A model generated the notes under the pieces. It was given only the letters and a program-made list of their open reading frames with translations. It ran no database searches and was not told the DNA's origin. From assembly GCF_024508665.1 (NCBI RefSeq), contig NZ_JANINP010000002.1, positions 472,598 through 536,597 on the forward strand: DNA of 64,000 nucleotides. The letters run 5' to 3'. Made by a program: the position numbers and the translations under genes. The stretch is from Sphingomonas sp. GTDB taxonomy: Bacteria; Pseudomonadota; Alphaproteobacteria; Sphingomonadales; Sphingomonadaceae. This document shows positions 43,138-51,580 of the stretch, piece by piece; positions within the stretch are counted from its first letter, which is position 1, and each line of letters opens with the position of its first letter.

Positions 43138-44166
43138 TTATTTCGGCGGATAACAATGGATGTTGAGCTTGCCGCCATCCGTGATGTCGATGCGAGGTTC
43201 GGGAACCCCGCCAGGGGATTGTGAATCGGTCTTCCAAACGCCGCTCCAACCCCATTGCGCATAGTTGCCGCTGGTGAAGACGAATTTACCGGTACCGGCG
43301 CTATACGAGTAAAATCCCGTCTTGCCGCTCGCGGTGTAGCTCGATCGCGATAGGACCAGATCTCCGATGCCTTGGCCCGACTGCATGCAGATATATTTGC
43401 CCATCGGGGGCTGAGAGGGGATCGCCGCTTTTGCCGACTGTCCGCCGATGGCGACGACATGACAGTTCTGGATATTGATGCGCTCGGCCCCCGCGATGTT
43501 TGCGTCGCCTTCCACGGTGACGGCGGCGCCATCGGGTACCGAGCGGAGTTCGCTCATGCGCTCGGGCTCGAACAGGCAAAGGACCGACGCCGTGTATCGC
43601 GACGGATCGGCATAGAGCCGCATGCTGTTGCCGCTGATCCCGATCCGTCCCGGCAGACTGGTCACGCGCACGAACTTCCCGTCATATCGCGCGACGGCAA
43701 GGTCGTGATCGCGGGAAGCAATACGAAGGACCTCCTCCGGCGTGGTCGTGACCATTGACGTGTTCGAACGCGAATCGGTCGCGCGCGTGCCGGGCGTCGT
43801 CGACACGGCGTTGCTCGCTGGCGAAGCGCGTCCGGGGACGTCGGGCATCCCCCTTTCCGGCGCGCCGTTGAAGACGCGAAGATCGGCGAAATCGATTTCG
43901 AGGTCCTGCATGAACGACCCGGTGTTCATGTTCGACGTGACCAAACATTGGTCGCCGCCATAGCTGTGACCCTTGACGACGCCTGGCCAGCGCCGATTCA
44001 GGTGCACGAACTCCACCTTCTGGCCGGCGACGCAGAGCTCCTCGCCTGCGGCGGCTTCCTGACCATCGCCTGCCGCGTTTACTGCAGCCGGTGCACCGGC
44101 ATATCCCGGGTTCGCTGCGCTACTGGCGAAGAGCGCCGCGATCATCATCACATTCCAAATCCCCAA
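43138..44166 (-). CDS. Secreted hypothetical protein with OB-fold-like middle domain
   Basis: 342 residues. The N-terminus (MGIWNVMMIAALFASSAANPGYA) is a signal peptide. An acidic/Ser/Thr linker follows the first domain, then a middle domain (VRVTSLPGRIGISGNSMRLYADPSRYTASVLCLFEPERMSELRSVPDGAAVTVEGDANI...INIQNCHVV) that reads like the tRNA_anti-like OB fold. The C-terminal domain (YICMQSGQGIGDLVLSRSSYTASGKTGFYSYSAGTGKFVFTSGNYAQWGWSGVWKT) is beta-rich. No close family name. It may bind carbohydrate or peptide outside the cytoplasm (inference). Confidence 0.65.
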   Translation of the reverse strand: MGIWNVMMIAALFASSAANPGYAGAPAAVNAAGDGQEAAAGEELCVAGQKVEFVHLNRRWPGVVKGHSYGGDQCLVTSNMNTGSFMQDLEIDFADLRVFNGAPERGMPDVPGRASPASNAVSTTPGTRATDSRSNTSMVTTTPEEVLRIASRDHDLAVARYDGKFVRVTSLPGRIGISGNSMRLYADPSRYTASVLCLFEPERMSELRSVPDGAAVTVEGDANIAGAERINIQNCHVVAIGGQSAKAAIPSQPPMGKYICMQSGQGIGDLVLSRSSYTASGKTGFYSYSAGTGKFVFTSGNYAQWGWSGVWKTDSQSPGGVPEPRIDITDGGKLNIHCYPPK

Positions 44167-44481
44167 CGGTCTTCCCCCCTAGGCCGACGCGCGGACGCGA
44201 TAGCCAGGCCCCCGCCGAACCTTCCGCGCTCCGCATCGCGAAAGGTTCGTTATCTCCAGGAGGCGTCATTGCGATTGGCATTTTTTGACATTCTGCGGCT
44301 CGGTCGGGGCGCGGAACTGCACTCCTTGGGCCGGAGCATTCTGGCTTAGGGCGAAGAAGGGAGCGGCAGGGACGAGAGAAGTTGCGCAATGCGAGAAGAA
44401 AGGGCGCCGGATCGCTCCGACGCCCTTTTCGCTACGCTCTACTCACCTCTCCTCGAGCCCAAGCCCAGGGAGAAATTCCGA
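44167..44481. other. Intergenic stretch
   Basis: About 315 nt without a gene, upstream of the secreted protein and downstream of the helicase gene. It holds the hairpin at 44399-44428. Confidence 0.35.
44399..44428 (-). terminator. Hairpin downstream of the DEAD-box helicase gene
   Basis: AAAGGGCG (44399-44406) pairs with CGCCCTTT (44421-44428); an inner stem CGGA/TCCG closes a 4-nt loop. On the minus strand it ends in a T-rich stretch (TTTCTTCTC), fitting a terminator for the helicase gene that stops at 44482. Confidence 0.65.
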
Positions 44482-45834
44482 TCAGGCGCTGGCGTGGGTC
44501 CGGCCACCGCCGCCTTGGCCACCACGTCCGCGGCGGCGATTGCCGCCCCGGCCACGTGGGGCATAGGGGTTGGCCGGCCGTGCTTCGTGCGTCTTGCGCG
44601 GCGGACGAACGCCACGCGGACCACGCGGACGCTCGTCGCGTTCCTGCTGCGCAGTGACCGATTGCTTCGAGCGGGTCGAGGCGATCTTCGCCGCCTCCGC
44701 CAGAAAATTCTCCGGCAGCGCCTTGAGCGGAATCTTCTGACGCGTCAGCTTTTCGATGTCGCGCAGATAGGGACGCTCGTCATCCGCCACGAAGCTGATC
44801 GCGATGCCGTCATTGCCGGCACGCGCGGTGCGGCCGATGCGGTGAACATATTGTTCGGGCACGTTGGGCAACTCGAAATTGATCACGTGGCTGACGCCCG
44901 ACACGTCGATGCCGCGCGCGGCGATGTCGGTCGCGACCAGGACCGGCACCTCGCCCGACTTGAACGCGGCCAAAGCGCGCTCGCGATTGGCCTGGCTCTT
45001 GTTGCCGTGGATCGCGTTCGCCGCGATGCCGTTGCCGCCGAGCAGCCGTACGACGCGGTCGGCGCCGTGCTTGGTACGGGTGAAGACCAGCACGCGGTCG
45101 ATCGCCGGATCGCGCAGGGTCATCGTCAACAGCGCCTGCTTCTCCGCCTGATTGACCAGGGTAGCATATTGATCGACGCGCTCGGCGGTGGTCGCCGCCG
45201 GCTTGATCGAAACCAGCGCCGGATCCTTGATAAACTGGTCGGCCAGTTCGCGGATCGACTGCGGCATGGTCGCCGAGAAGAATAGAGTCTGACGCTGGCG
45301 CGGGACCAGCTTCACGATCTTCCTGAGCGCGTGGATGAAGCCGAGGTCGAGCATCTGGTCGGCCTCGTCGAGCACCAGGGTCTCGATCAAATTGAGGCTG
45401 ACGAAACGCTGCTCGATCAGGTCGAGCAGACGGCCCGGCGTGGCGACCAGGATGTCGACGCCGCGCGCCATGTCCTGGCGGTTCTTGTTGATGCTGGTGC
45501 CGCCGAACACGGTCGCGACCGACATGCGGCTGAACTTGCCGTAAGCGCGGGCGCTCTCGGCGATCTGGCTGGCGAGCTCGCGGGTCGGGGCGAGCACGAG
45601 CATGCGGCAATGCGTCGGCAGGACGCGCTTGCCGCTTTCAACCAGGCGCTGGATCGACGGCAGCACGAACGCGGCAGTCTTGCCGGTGCCGGTCTGCGCG
45701 ATGCCGAGCAGGTCGCGCCCTTCGAGCACATGGGGAATGGCCTGCGCCTGGATCGGCGTCGGCGTGGAATAACCTTTGGCCTCGAGCGCACGGACGAGCG
45801 GCTCGGCAAGGCCGAGATCGGTGAAATTGGTCAT
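44482..45834 (-). CDS. DEAD-box RNA helicase (RhlE-like)
   Basis: 450 residues from the ATG at 45834 (AAGG 5 nt upstream). Motifs in order: Q motif (GYSTPTPIQAQAIP), Walker A AQTGTGKT, PTRELA, TPGR, DEAD, SAT, and the C-terminal helicase domain with ATDIAARGIDV and HRIGRTARAG. The C-terminal tail (from about 390) is basic and rich in Arg/Gly/Pro, typical of RhlE-type helicases that remodel RNA and act in ribosome assembly, RNA decay or cold adaptation. A candidate promoter at 46007-46035 gives a leader of about 170 nt, a length seen for cold-induced helicase genes. Confidence 0.95.
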   Translation of the reverse strand: MTNFTDLGLAEPLVRALEAKGYSTPTPIQAQAIPHVLEGRDLLGIAQTGTGKTAAFVLPSIQRLVESGKRVLPTHCRMLVLAPTRELASQIAESARAYGKFSRMSVATVFGGTSINKNRQDMARGVDILVATPGRLLDLIEQRFVSLNLIETLVLDEADQMLDLGFIHALRKIVKLVPRQRQTLFFSATMPQSIRELADQFIKDPALVSIKPAATTAERVDQYATLVNQAEKQALLTMTLRDPAIDRVLVFTRTKHGADRVVRLLGGNGIAANAIHGNKSQANRERALAAFKSGEVPVLVATDIAARGIDVSGVSHVINFELPNVPEQYVHRIGRTARAGNDGIAISFVADDERPYLRDIEKLTRQKIPLKALPENFLAEAAKIASTRSKQSVTAQQERDERPRGPRGVRPPRKTHEARPANPYAPRGRGGNRRRGRGGQGGGGRTHASA

Positions 45835-46006
45835 GGAAACCTTATGCAAAAATGCCTCTCGCACGTCCGGTGGACGCACGGGCGGCGGGGTTGAATTGAC
45901 ACCCCGCGTGACTTGGGAAGCCTGTCGCTTGAACGACCGAGGCGGAGCCTGAACCCTAGCCGTGAAGCATAGGTTCGATCACGCTGCGTAACGCCTCGAT
46001 GGCCGC

Positions 46007-46035
46007 GATGTATTTGCTGCAGCGCAAAAAGTCAA
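46007..46035 (-). promoter_or_regulatory. Promoter candidate for the helicase gene
   Basis: On the minus strand, TTGACT (46030-46035) and TACATC (46007-46012) are separated by exactly 17 nt. The start site would be near 46000, giving a leader of about 170 nt before the ATG at 45834, enough for post-transcriptional (e.g. cold) control. Confidence 0.5.
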
Positions 46036-46111
46036 GATTGGGGGCGTTTGGGTCTGTTTCAGCTCTGCTGAAACAGTTGCGGTGCCGGCCCGCAGCGAAG
46101 CTGCAAAGACT

Positions 46112-47419
46112 CTAAGCCGCCTCGAGTTCCTCGAGAAAGCTCGTCAGATGCGTTTCGAGCGAGCGCGCCCGGTTGCCCAGCGCATCGGCCATGTCGCGCA
46201 TCCGGGTCGCGTCGTCGCCGGTCGCGCTGGCGACATCGAGGATCGCACGCACGCTCTGATCGATATGGTCGGTCGCGAGGCTCGCTTCGGCGATGTTGGT
46301 CGAAATATGCAGCGTGGCGGCACCCTGGTCGTGGACCGCGGCGGCAACGGTGTCCGACAGGGTATCGACCGCGCCCACCGCCGCGACCATGCCCCCCTGC
46401 GCGAGCGAGACCTGGTCGACGGCATGGCGGATATGGGTGATATATTTGCCGATATTGCCCGCCGCGACGCGGGTCTGGGTGGCGAGCGATTTAACCTCTC
46501 CGGCGACGACCGCGAAGCCGCGTCCCGCTTCGCCGGCGCGCGCCGCCTCGATCGTGGCGTTGAGCGCGAGCATCGTGGTGCGCTGCGCGATATCGACGAT
46601 CAGCGCGGTGACCGACCCGATCTGGTCCGCCGCCCCGGCCAATTGGCCGACTTGGCGCGTACCGTCGGAGACCAGGCCGACCGCCGCGCGCGTGGCGCGC
46701 TTGGCCTCCGCCATCTGCCGTTCGACGCCGTGGAGCGAATCCGCCAGCGCACCGCCGCGATCGGCAATCTCGGCCATGTGGATCGCCGCCTGTGACGCCG
46801 CGGCCGCGGCATTCGCCGTCGCGCCACCGATCTGGTCCGCGCGCTCGGCCATACGACCCGACGTGCTTACCACCAGAGTCGAAGCGCCGGCCAGGTCGGT
46901 GGCGAGGTCGCGCGCCGCGGCCTTGAAGCGTTCTCCCGCTGCCTGGATGCGGTCGGCGCGCGCCGCCCGTCTGGCGACTGCGGCGGCGTTACGCTCGGCC
47001 GCCATGCGCAACAGGCTGGGCTGGTCGAGGACGCCATCGAACCGGCCGGCATGGGTCAGGATCACGCCTTCACCACCACCGTCGCGATGCCAGGCGCGCA
47101 GGATGGCGGTGATCCCCGCCGCGCGGTCAACCGTCGGGCAGGACCGGACATGTTGGGCCAGATTACCGCCATAACTGGGGTTGGAGAGCAAAGCGAAGCC
47201 GAACGGGCTGAACAGCAACCGGCGGATGTCGCGATCGAGCAGCGCCCCGATGGGCGCCCCCGCGGCATCGACCACTGCCAATATCCTGAGCTCGGGTGCG
47301 TGGCGGAATACCTCGACCGCAGCGAGCAACGTCGAATCCGCGCCGATCGACCGCCGATCCGCGACGCGGCCGGCGCCCGATTGTTCGCCGTCGTCGTTCC
47401 ACAACACCCCGCGACCCAT
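46112..47419 (-). CDS. Cytoplasmic methyl-accepting chemotaxis protein
   Basis: 435 residues with no membrane helix. The ATG at 47419 has AAGGGG 4 nt upstream. The N-terminal 120 residues resemble a CBS/ACT-like ligand-binding region ([42 protein letters not shown]). The C-terminal half is an MCP signalling coiled coil; the hairpin tip, where CheA and CheW bind, is [42 protein letters not shown]. No che genes are beside it. It may sense an intracellular state or feed a non-motility chemosensory system. Confidence 0.9.
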   Translation of the reverse strand: MGRGVLWNDDGEQSGAGRVADRRSIGADSTLLAAVEVFRHAPELRILAVVDAAGAPIGALLDRDIRRLLFSPFGFALLSNPSYGGNLAQHVRSCPTVDRAAGITAILRAWHRDGGGEGVILTHAGRFDGVLDQPSLLRMAAERNAAAVARRAARADRIQAAGERFKAAARDLATDLAGASTLVVSTSGRMAERADQIGGATANAAAAASQAAIHMAEIADRGGALADSLHGVERQMAEAKRATRAAVGLVSDGTRQVGQLAGAADQIGSVTALIVDIAQRTTMLALNATIEAARAGEAGRGFAVVAGEVKSLATQTRVAAGNIGKYITHIRHAVDQVSLAQGGMVAAVGAVDTLSDTVAAAVHDQGAATLHISTNIAEASLATDHIDQSVRAILDVASATGDDATRMRDMADALGNRARSLETHLTSFLEELEAA

Positions 47420-47516
47420 TTCACCCCTTTCGTTACGGGGGCGACCTAGGGCGATCGAGGTTAAGCGGGGGTTAGGCTAAAGTGACAGTCCCATGACATG
47501 GAACGATTTTTATAGC

Positions 47517-47888
47517 TTAGCGGCCAAGATCCCGGTTGCGCAGCATCGCCACGACCATGAAGCCGATCACGGCGAGCCAAGCGAGGCCGGCGATAGACGC
47601 GATGATCGTGCTGCCGCCATGGAACAGGCGCCACAACACGACGCCCGACACGATCGCCAGCCCGCCGATCCGGCCCCATAACCGCGCCCTGCCGTGAAGC
47701 AGGATCTCGATCGCCGCGAGGATCGCGAGCAAGATCGCGACGATTGCCAAGGTCAGCAGCGATTCCTTGAGCGCGGCGAGGAGCGCTTCGCGGTGCCAAT
47801 TGTTGAATACCGATCCGGCGATCACCAGCACGACCGCGATCGCGATCAGTCCGGGCGGGATGCGGCGATTGGCACCGGGCTCCGCCAT
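47517..47888 (-). CDS. Small multi-pass membrane protein
   Basis: 123 residues from the ATG at 47888. Four membrane helices (LIAIAVVLVIAGSVF, LLTLAIVAILLAILAAIEILL, IGGLAIVSGVVLW, IASIAGLAWLAVIGFMVVAML). No family recognised. It begins 1 nt after the upstream secreted protein stops, so the two are one unit. Confidence 0.7.
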   Translation of the reverse strand: MAEPGANRRIPPGLIAIAVVLVIAGSVFNNWHREALLAALKESLLTLAIVAILLAILAAIEILLHGRARLWGRIGGLAIVSGVVLWRLFHGGSTIIASIAGLAWLAVIGFMVVAMLRNRDLGR

Positions 47889-47889
47889 C

Positions 47890-48240
47890 TCAATAGGCGC
47901 AGACCGAGAAGTCCTCGCCGACCCAGCAGGCGCTGTCCCGGCGCGAGCGGATCGCACGGCCCCAGCGCGAATTGATGCCGTCGCGCGTCAGTCCGCGAAC
48001 GTCCGCCACGCCGCGCTGGGTAACGTAGACGGTGACGCTCACCACGCCCTCGCCGAACGACCGGCCATGGGCGGGGCTCAAGGTGAAGGTACCGCCGCGC
48101 GCAACGACATATTGGCAGGGTCCGCGATAGCTGGTTCCTTCGGAATCGATGACGCAGCGCGCGATCCGGGCCTGGGCGGGCGCGGCAGCGATTGCGGCGG
48201 CGACCAGGAGCGAGGCGAAAGCGAGCTTGCGGGTGATCAT
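47890..48240 (-). CDS. Small secreted cysteine-containing protein
   Basis: 116 residues from the ATG at 48240 (GGAG 7 nt upstream). A signal peptide (MITRKLAFASLLVAAAIAAAPAQA) precedes a small beta domain with Cys residues in pairs (ARCVIDSEGTSYRGPCQYV, and SACWVGEDFSVCAY at the end) likely to form disulfides. Function unknown. Operon with the membrane protein that follows after 1 nt. Confidence 0.75.
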   Translation of the reverse strand: MITRKLAFASLLVAAAIAAAPAQARIARCVIDSEGTSYRGPCQYVVARGGTFTLSPAHGRSFGEGVVSVTVYVTQRGVADVRGLTRDGINSRWGRAIRSRRDSACWVGEDFSVCAY

Positions 48241-48386
48241 TGGACGACTCCCTGTATCGGACGGGCTGGAGGAAATACCCAACCCGCCGCACCGTCAATG
48301 GACCGCGGGTTTGCGCGCGCCTTCAACCATCCCTATGTGACGCTTCCAAGACGGGCACGCACGCCCGCCAGCGAAGGAGACTGACC

Positions 48387-48482
48387 TTGGACAAGACCGC
48401 GATCGCCCGATCCGTTTCTCTTGCCCAGGTGCCCTATGTCTTCGTTCGCAACCGTGGATTCGCTGTCGCTCTCGACGCCTGA
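48387..48482 (+). CDS. Possible 31-residue leader peptide before the ABC-F gene
   Basis: AAGGAGA (48374-48380) with a 6-nt spacer leads to TTG at 48387, opening a 31-codon frame ending at 48480-48482. It overlaps the first 47 nt of the ABC-F gene in another frame. ABC-F genes are often controlled by translation of a short leader, so this could couple or gate expression. The strong SD with a rare TTG start is unusual; it might instead serve no peptide. Confidence 0.35.
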   Translation: MDKTAIARSVSLAQVPYVFVRNRGFAVALDA

Positions 48483-50010
48483 CGGCCGTCCGCTCTTTTC
48501 CGATCTGACCCTTTCCTTCGGCCGCCAGCGCACCGCGTTGGTCGGGCGCAACGGCTGCGGCAAATCGACCCTGCTCCGCGCGTTGGCGGGCGAGGTTGTA
48601 CCGACTTCGGGAAACATCGCACGCGCCGGCAGCGTCGCCTTGCTGCGTCAGGACTGGCCGGACGATACGATCTCCATCGCGGCCGCACTGGAGGTCGCCG
48701 GACCACTCGCCTTGCTCCGCCGGATCGAAGCCGGCGGCGGCGACGCCGATGATTTCGCCGCCGCCGATTGGACACTCGAGGAGCGGATCAGCGACGCGCT
48801 AACCGGGCTCGGCTTGTCCGGGCTCGATCTCGATCGCCCGCTTGCCACCCTGAGCGGCGGACAGCGGACGCGGATCGCCATCGCCCGTGCCGTGATCGCG
48901 GCGCCCGATCTGCTGTTGCTCGACGAGCCGACCAACAATCTCGATGCCGATGGCCGCGCGGCGATCGCGACTCTGATCGCCGGGTGGAAAGGCGGCGTGG
49001 TGCTGGCGAGCCACGACCGCGCACTGCTCGAGACGATGGATCGTATCGTCGAGCTGACGCCGATCGGCTGCCGGTCGGTTACGGGCGGCTGGTCCGATTT
49101 CGTCGCGCTGCGCGATGCCGATCGCGAGCGCGCCGCACAGGCGCTCGACCGCGCCGAGGCCGGACTGCGCCAAGCCGAACGGGGCGCGCAGGAACAGCGA
49201 GAGAAGAAGGCACGCCGCGACAAGGCCGGCCGCGCCTTCGGTGCCTCGGGCAGCGTGCCGCGAATCGTCGCGGGAATGATGAAGGAACGCGCCGAGGGCA
49301 GTGGTGCGCGCGAGGGAGAGACGGCGCGACGACTGATCGGCGAGGCGGAGGCGGCCCGATCGACCGCCCGCGAGCGGGTGGAGGTCGTGACGCCGCTCCG
49401 TATCGACCTGCCGCCGAGCGGCCTCTCCTCTTCGCGCGAATTGCTCCGGATCGAGGACGCGGTGATCGCGCGCGGCGACCGGCGGATCGGTCCGCTCAGC
49501 CTGACCATCCGTGGCCCCGAACGCGTCGCGCTGACCGGACCGAACGGCACGGGCAAAACGAGTATGTTGCTGCTCGCGGCAGGTGCGATCGCGCCGGTCG
49601 ACGGGACGGTGACGCGGTCCGACCGCATCGCCTTGCTCGACCAGCATGTCGGGTTGCTCGACCGCGACGCGACGATCCTCGCCAATCTCCGCGCGCTCAA
49701 TCCCGAGCTCGGCGAGAATCAGGCTTATGCCGCGCTCGCCCGCTTTGCCTTTCGCAATCAGGCGGCGTTGCGCGTCGTCGGGACCTTGTCCGGCGGCGAG
49801 CGCCTCCGCGCCGGGCTCGCCTGCGTCCTGTCCGCCGCCCGGCCGCCGCAATTACTGCTGTTGGACGAGCCGACCAACCATCTCGATCTCGACTCGATCG
49901 AGATGCTCGAAGCGGCGCTGCGCGGTTATGACGGCGCGCTGCTGGTAGTCAGCCACGACCCCGCCTTTCTCGAGGCGATCTGGATCGAACGAGAAGTTGC
50001 GCTGACTTAG
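48436..50010 (+). CDS. ABC-F family ATPase (ribosome-associated)
   Basis: 524 residues from the ATG at 48436; the TTG at 48421 in the same frame is an alternative. Two ATP-binding cassettes on one chain: Walker A GRNGCGKST, signature LSGGQRTR, Walker B LLLLDEPTNNLD, then GPNGTGKTS, LSGGERLRAG, LLLLDEPTNHLDLDS. No membrane domain; the charged linker between them (about 215-310, EAGLRQAERGAQEQREKKARRDKAG) is the ABC-F arm that reaches into the ribosome. Members help translate difficult sequences or protect against ribosome-targeting antibiotics. An overlapping short leader frame lies just upstream. Confidence 0.92.
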   Translation: MSSFATVDSLSLSTPDGRPLFSDLTLSFGRQRTALVGRNGCGKSTLLRALAGEVVPTSGNIARAGSVALLRQDWPDDTISIAAALEVAGPLALLRRIEAGGGDADDFAAADWTLEERISDALTGLGLSGLDLDRPLATLSGGQRTRIAIARAVIAAPDLLLLDEPTNNLDADGRAAIATLIAGWKGGVVLASHDRALLETMDRIVELTPIGCRSVTGGWSDFVALRDADRERAAQALDRAEAGLRQAERGAQEQREKKARRDKAGRAFGASGSVPRIVAGMMKERAEGSGAREGETARRLIGEAEAARSTARERVEVVTPLRIDLPPSGLSSSRELLRIEDAVIARGDRRIGPLSLTIRGPERVALTGPNGTGKTSMLLLAAGAIAPVDGTVTRSDRIALLDQHVGLLDRDATILANLRALNPELGENQAYAALARFAFRNQAALRVVGTLSGGERLRAGLACVLSAARPPQLLLLDEPTNHLDLDSIEMLEAALRGYDGALLVVSHDPAFLEAIWIEREVALT

Positions 50011-50046
50011 AGCATAATAATGGAATCGGCTGGATCCATCTTAATT

Positions 50047-50198
50047 ACCCTCACCCTTCCGGCGCTTCGCGCCTCCCTCCCGTGTTGGGTCGGCCATGCC
50101 CCCGGCATGGCCTAAACAGCGCGGGGCGCTGTTTACCCAACGCGCCCGATGGGAGAGGGAAGGGGCCCACCGCCGCAGGCGGTGGGAAGGGTGAGGGT
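50047..50198. repeat. 152-bp palindromic element, copy A
   Basis: Bounded by the inverted termini ACCCTCACCCTTCC and GGAAGGGTGAGGGT. Contains internal palindromes (GCCATGCC...GGCATGGC; AAACAGCGC...GCGCTGTTT). It is the reverse complement of copy B at 57403-57554, with about 4 differences in 152 bases. It lies between convergent ABC-F and flavoprotein genes, so it may also stop transcription. Confidence 0.85.
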
Positions 50199-50249
50199 GA
50201 ACGAATCAGGTCAAAATTCACTCCGCTCTACGCAAGTCCGAGTCGAGAC

Positions 50250-51470
50250 TCAGATCATTTCCTTGAGCGGTACCGCCGCATCCGCAAGCCGCTCCGGATC
50301 GATCACCGCGCCGATTTCGACCAGCTTGCGGCCCTGGACGTAATCCTTGGTCGCGTTGACGCAGTCGAGCGCGATCACCTTGCCCTGTTTCAGGTGCACG
50401 ACCGAGAAGCTGCGCGTCGCCGGGTCGCCACGCACCACCGCCTGATCGTAGCCGATCGAGAGGCCGATGGTCTGAAGCTTGAGATCATATTGGTTCGACC
50501 AGAACCACGGCGTCGCTTCATAGGCGACATCCTCACCCATGATCGTCTTGGCCGCGACCGTCGCCTGATCGGTGGCGTTCTGGACGGACTCGAGGCGCAC
50601 CTCCGCTCCACCGGCGAAGCGGTTGGCATGGAGCGCGCAGTCGCCGACCGCGAAGATATCCGGCAGCGAGGTGCGGCATTGCGCGTCGACGCGCACGCCG
50701 TTGCCGCCCTCGGCACCGGCGGCGATCAGCGGCTCGACCGCGGGCACGATGCCGATCCCGACCACGACCAGATCGGCCGGAACCACGCCACCGTCGGCAA
50801 GGCGCACGCCGGCAACCTTGCCATCGCCTTCGATCGCGGTGACCGCGACACCCAGGCGAACGTCGACGCCGTGCGCGCGATGCTCGGCCTCGTAGAAATG
50901 CGAGAGATCCGGACCGGCGACGCGTGCCATCACGCGGTCGAGCGCTTCGAGCAGAGTCACTTTCTTGCCGAACTTGGCAAGCACCGCCGCCGCTTCGAGC
51001 CCGATGAAGCCGCCGCCGATCACCACCGCGTTCCGCACATCGGGCAGTTCGGCGATCATGCGATCGGCATCGGCACGGGTGCGCACGGTATGGACACCGG
51101 CCAGATCATGACCCTGACAACTCAACCGCCGGGCGTGGCCGCCCGCCGCCCAGACCAGCTTGCCATAGCCGATCTCCGCGCCATCGGCGGTGGTGACGCG
51201 ATGTGCGACCGGGTCGACCGCGACGACGCGGCGGCCGGGCAGCATCGTCACCTGCCGTTCCTCCCAGAAAGCCGGCTGGCGGATCAGGATGCGCTCAAAG
51301 CTCTTGTCGCCGGCGAGATATTCCTTGCTGAGCGGCGGGCGCTCATAGGGCAATTCGGGCTCGTCGCCGAGGAGCGCGATCGACCCATCGAACTTGCTTT
51401 GCCTGAGCGCGATCGCCGCCTGCGCACCGCCGTGGCCCGCGCCGACGATAAGGACGTCAAACTGTTCCAT
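50250..51470 (-). CDS. FAD/NAD(P)-dependent ferredoxin reductase-type flavoprotein
   Basis: 406 residues. FAD-binding GAGHGG ([14 protein letters not shown]) at the N-terminus, [15 protein letters not shown]-binding [10 protein letters not shown] ([11 protein letters not shown]), and the second FAD motif DIFAVGDCA. The C-terminal reductase domain ([41 protein letters not shown]) matches rubredoxin/ferredoxin reductases serving cytochrome P450 and Rieske systems. No ferredoxin gene is adjacent; the Rieske oxygenase at 59.3-60.5 kb could be a client (inference). Confidence 0.93.
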   Translation of the reverse strand: MEQFDVLIVGAGHGGAQAAIALRQSKFDGSIALLGDEPELPYERPPLSKEYLAGDKSFERILIRQPAFWEERQVTMLPGRRVVAVDPVAHRVTTADGAEIGYGKLVWAAGGHARRLSCQGHDLAGVHTVRTRADADRMIAELPDVRNAVVIGGGFIGLEAAAVLAKFGKKVTLLEALDRVMARVAGPDLSHFYEAEHRAHGVDVRLGVAVTAIEGDGKVAGVRLADGGVVPADLVVVGIGIVPAVEPLIAAGAEGGNGVRVDAQCRTSLPDIFAVGDCALHANRFAGGAEVRLESVQNATDQATVAAKTIMGEDVAYEATPWFWSNQYDLKLQTIGLSIGYDQAVVRGDPATRSFSVVHLKQGKVIALDCVNATKDYVQGRKLVEIGAVIDPERLADAAVPLKEMI

Positions 51471-51580
51471 CGGAATCCGTTAGGCACAAACACCGGGTCG
51501 CGCCAGCGCGGCGATGTATCGCTTGCCCTAGCTCCGCTATAGGCGGCGCGGCAGTCACCGGACCGCCGCGCCGGCCTTCA

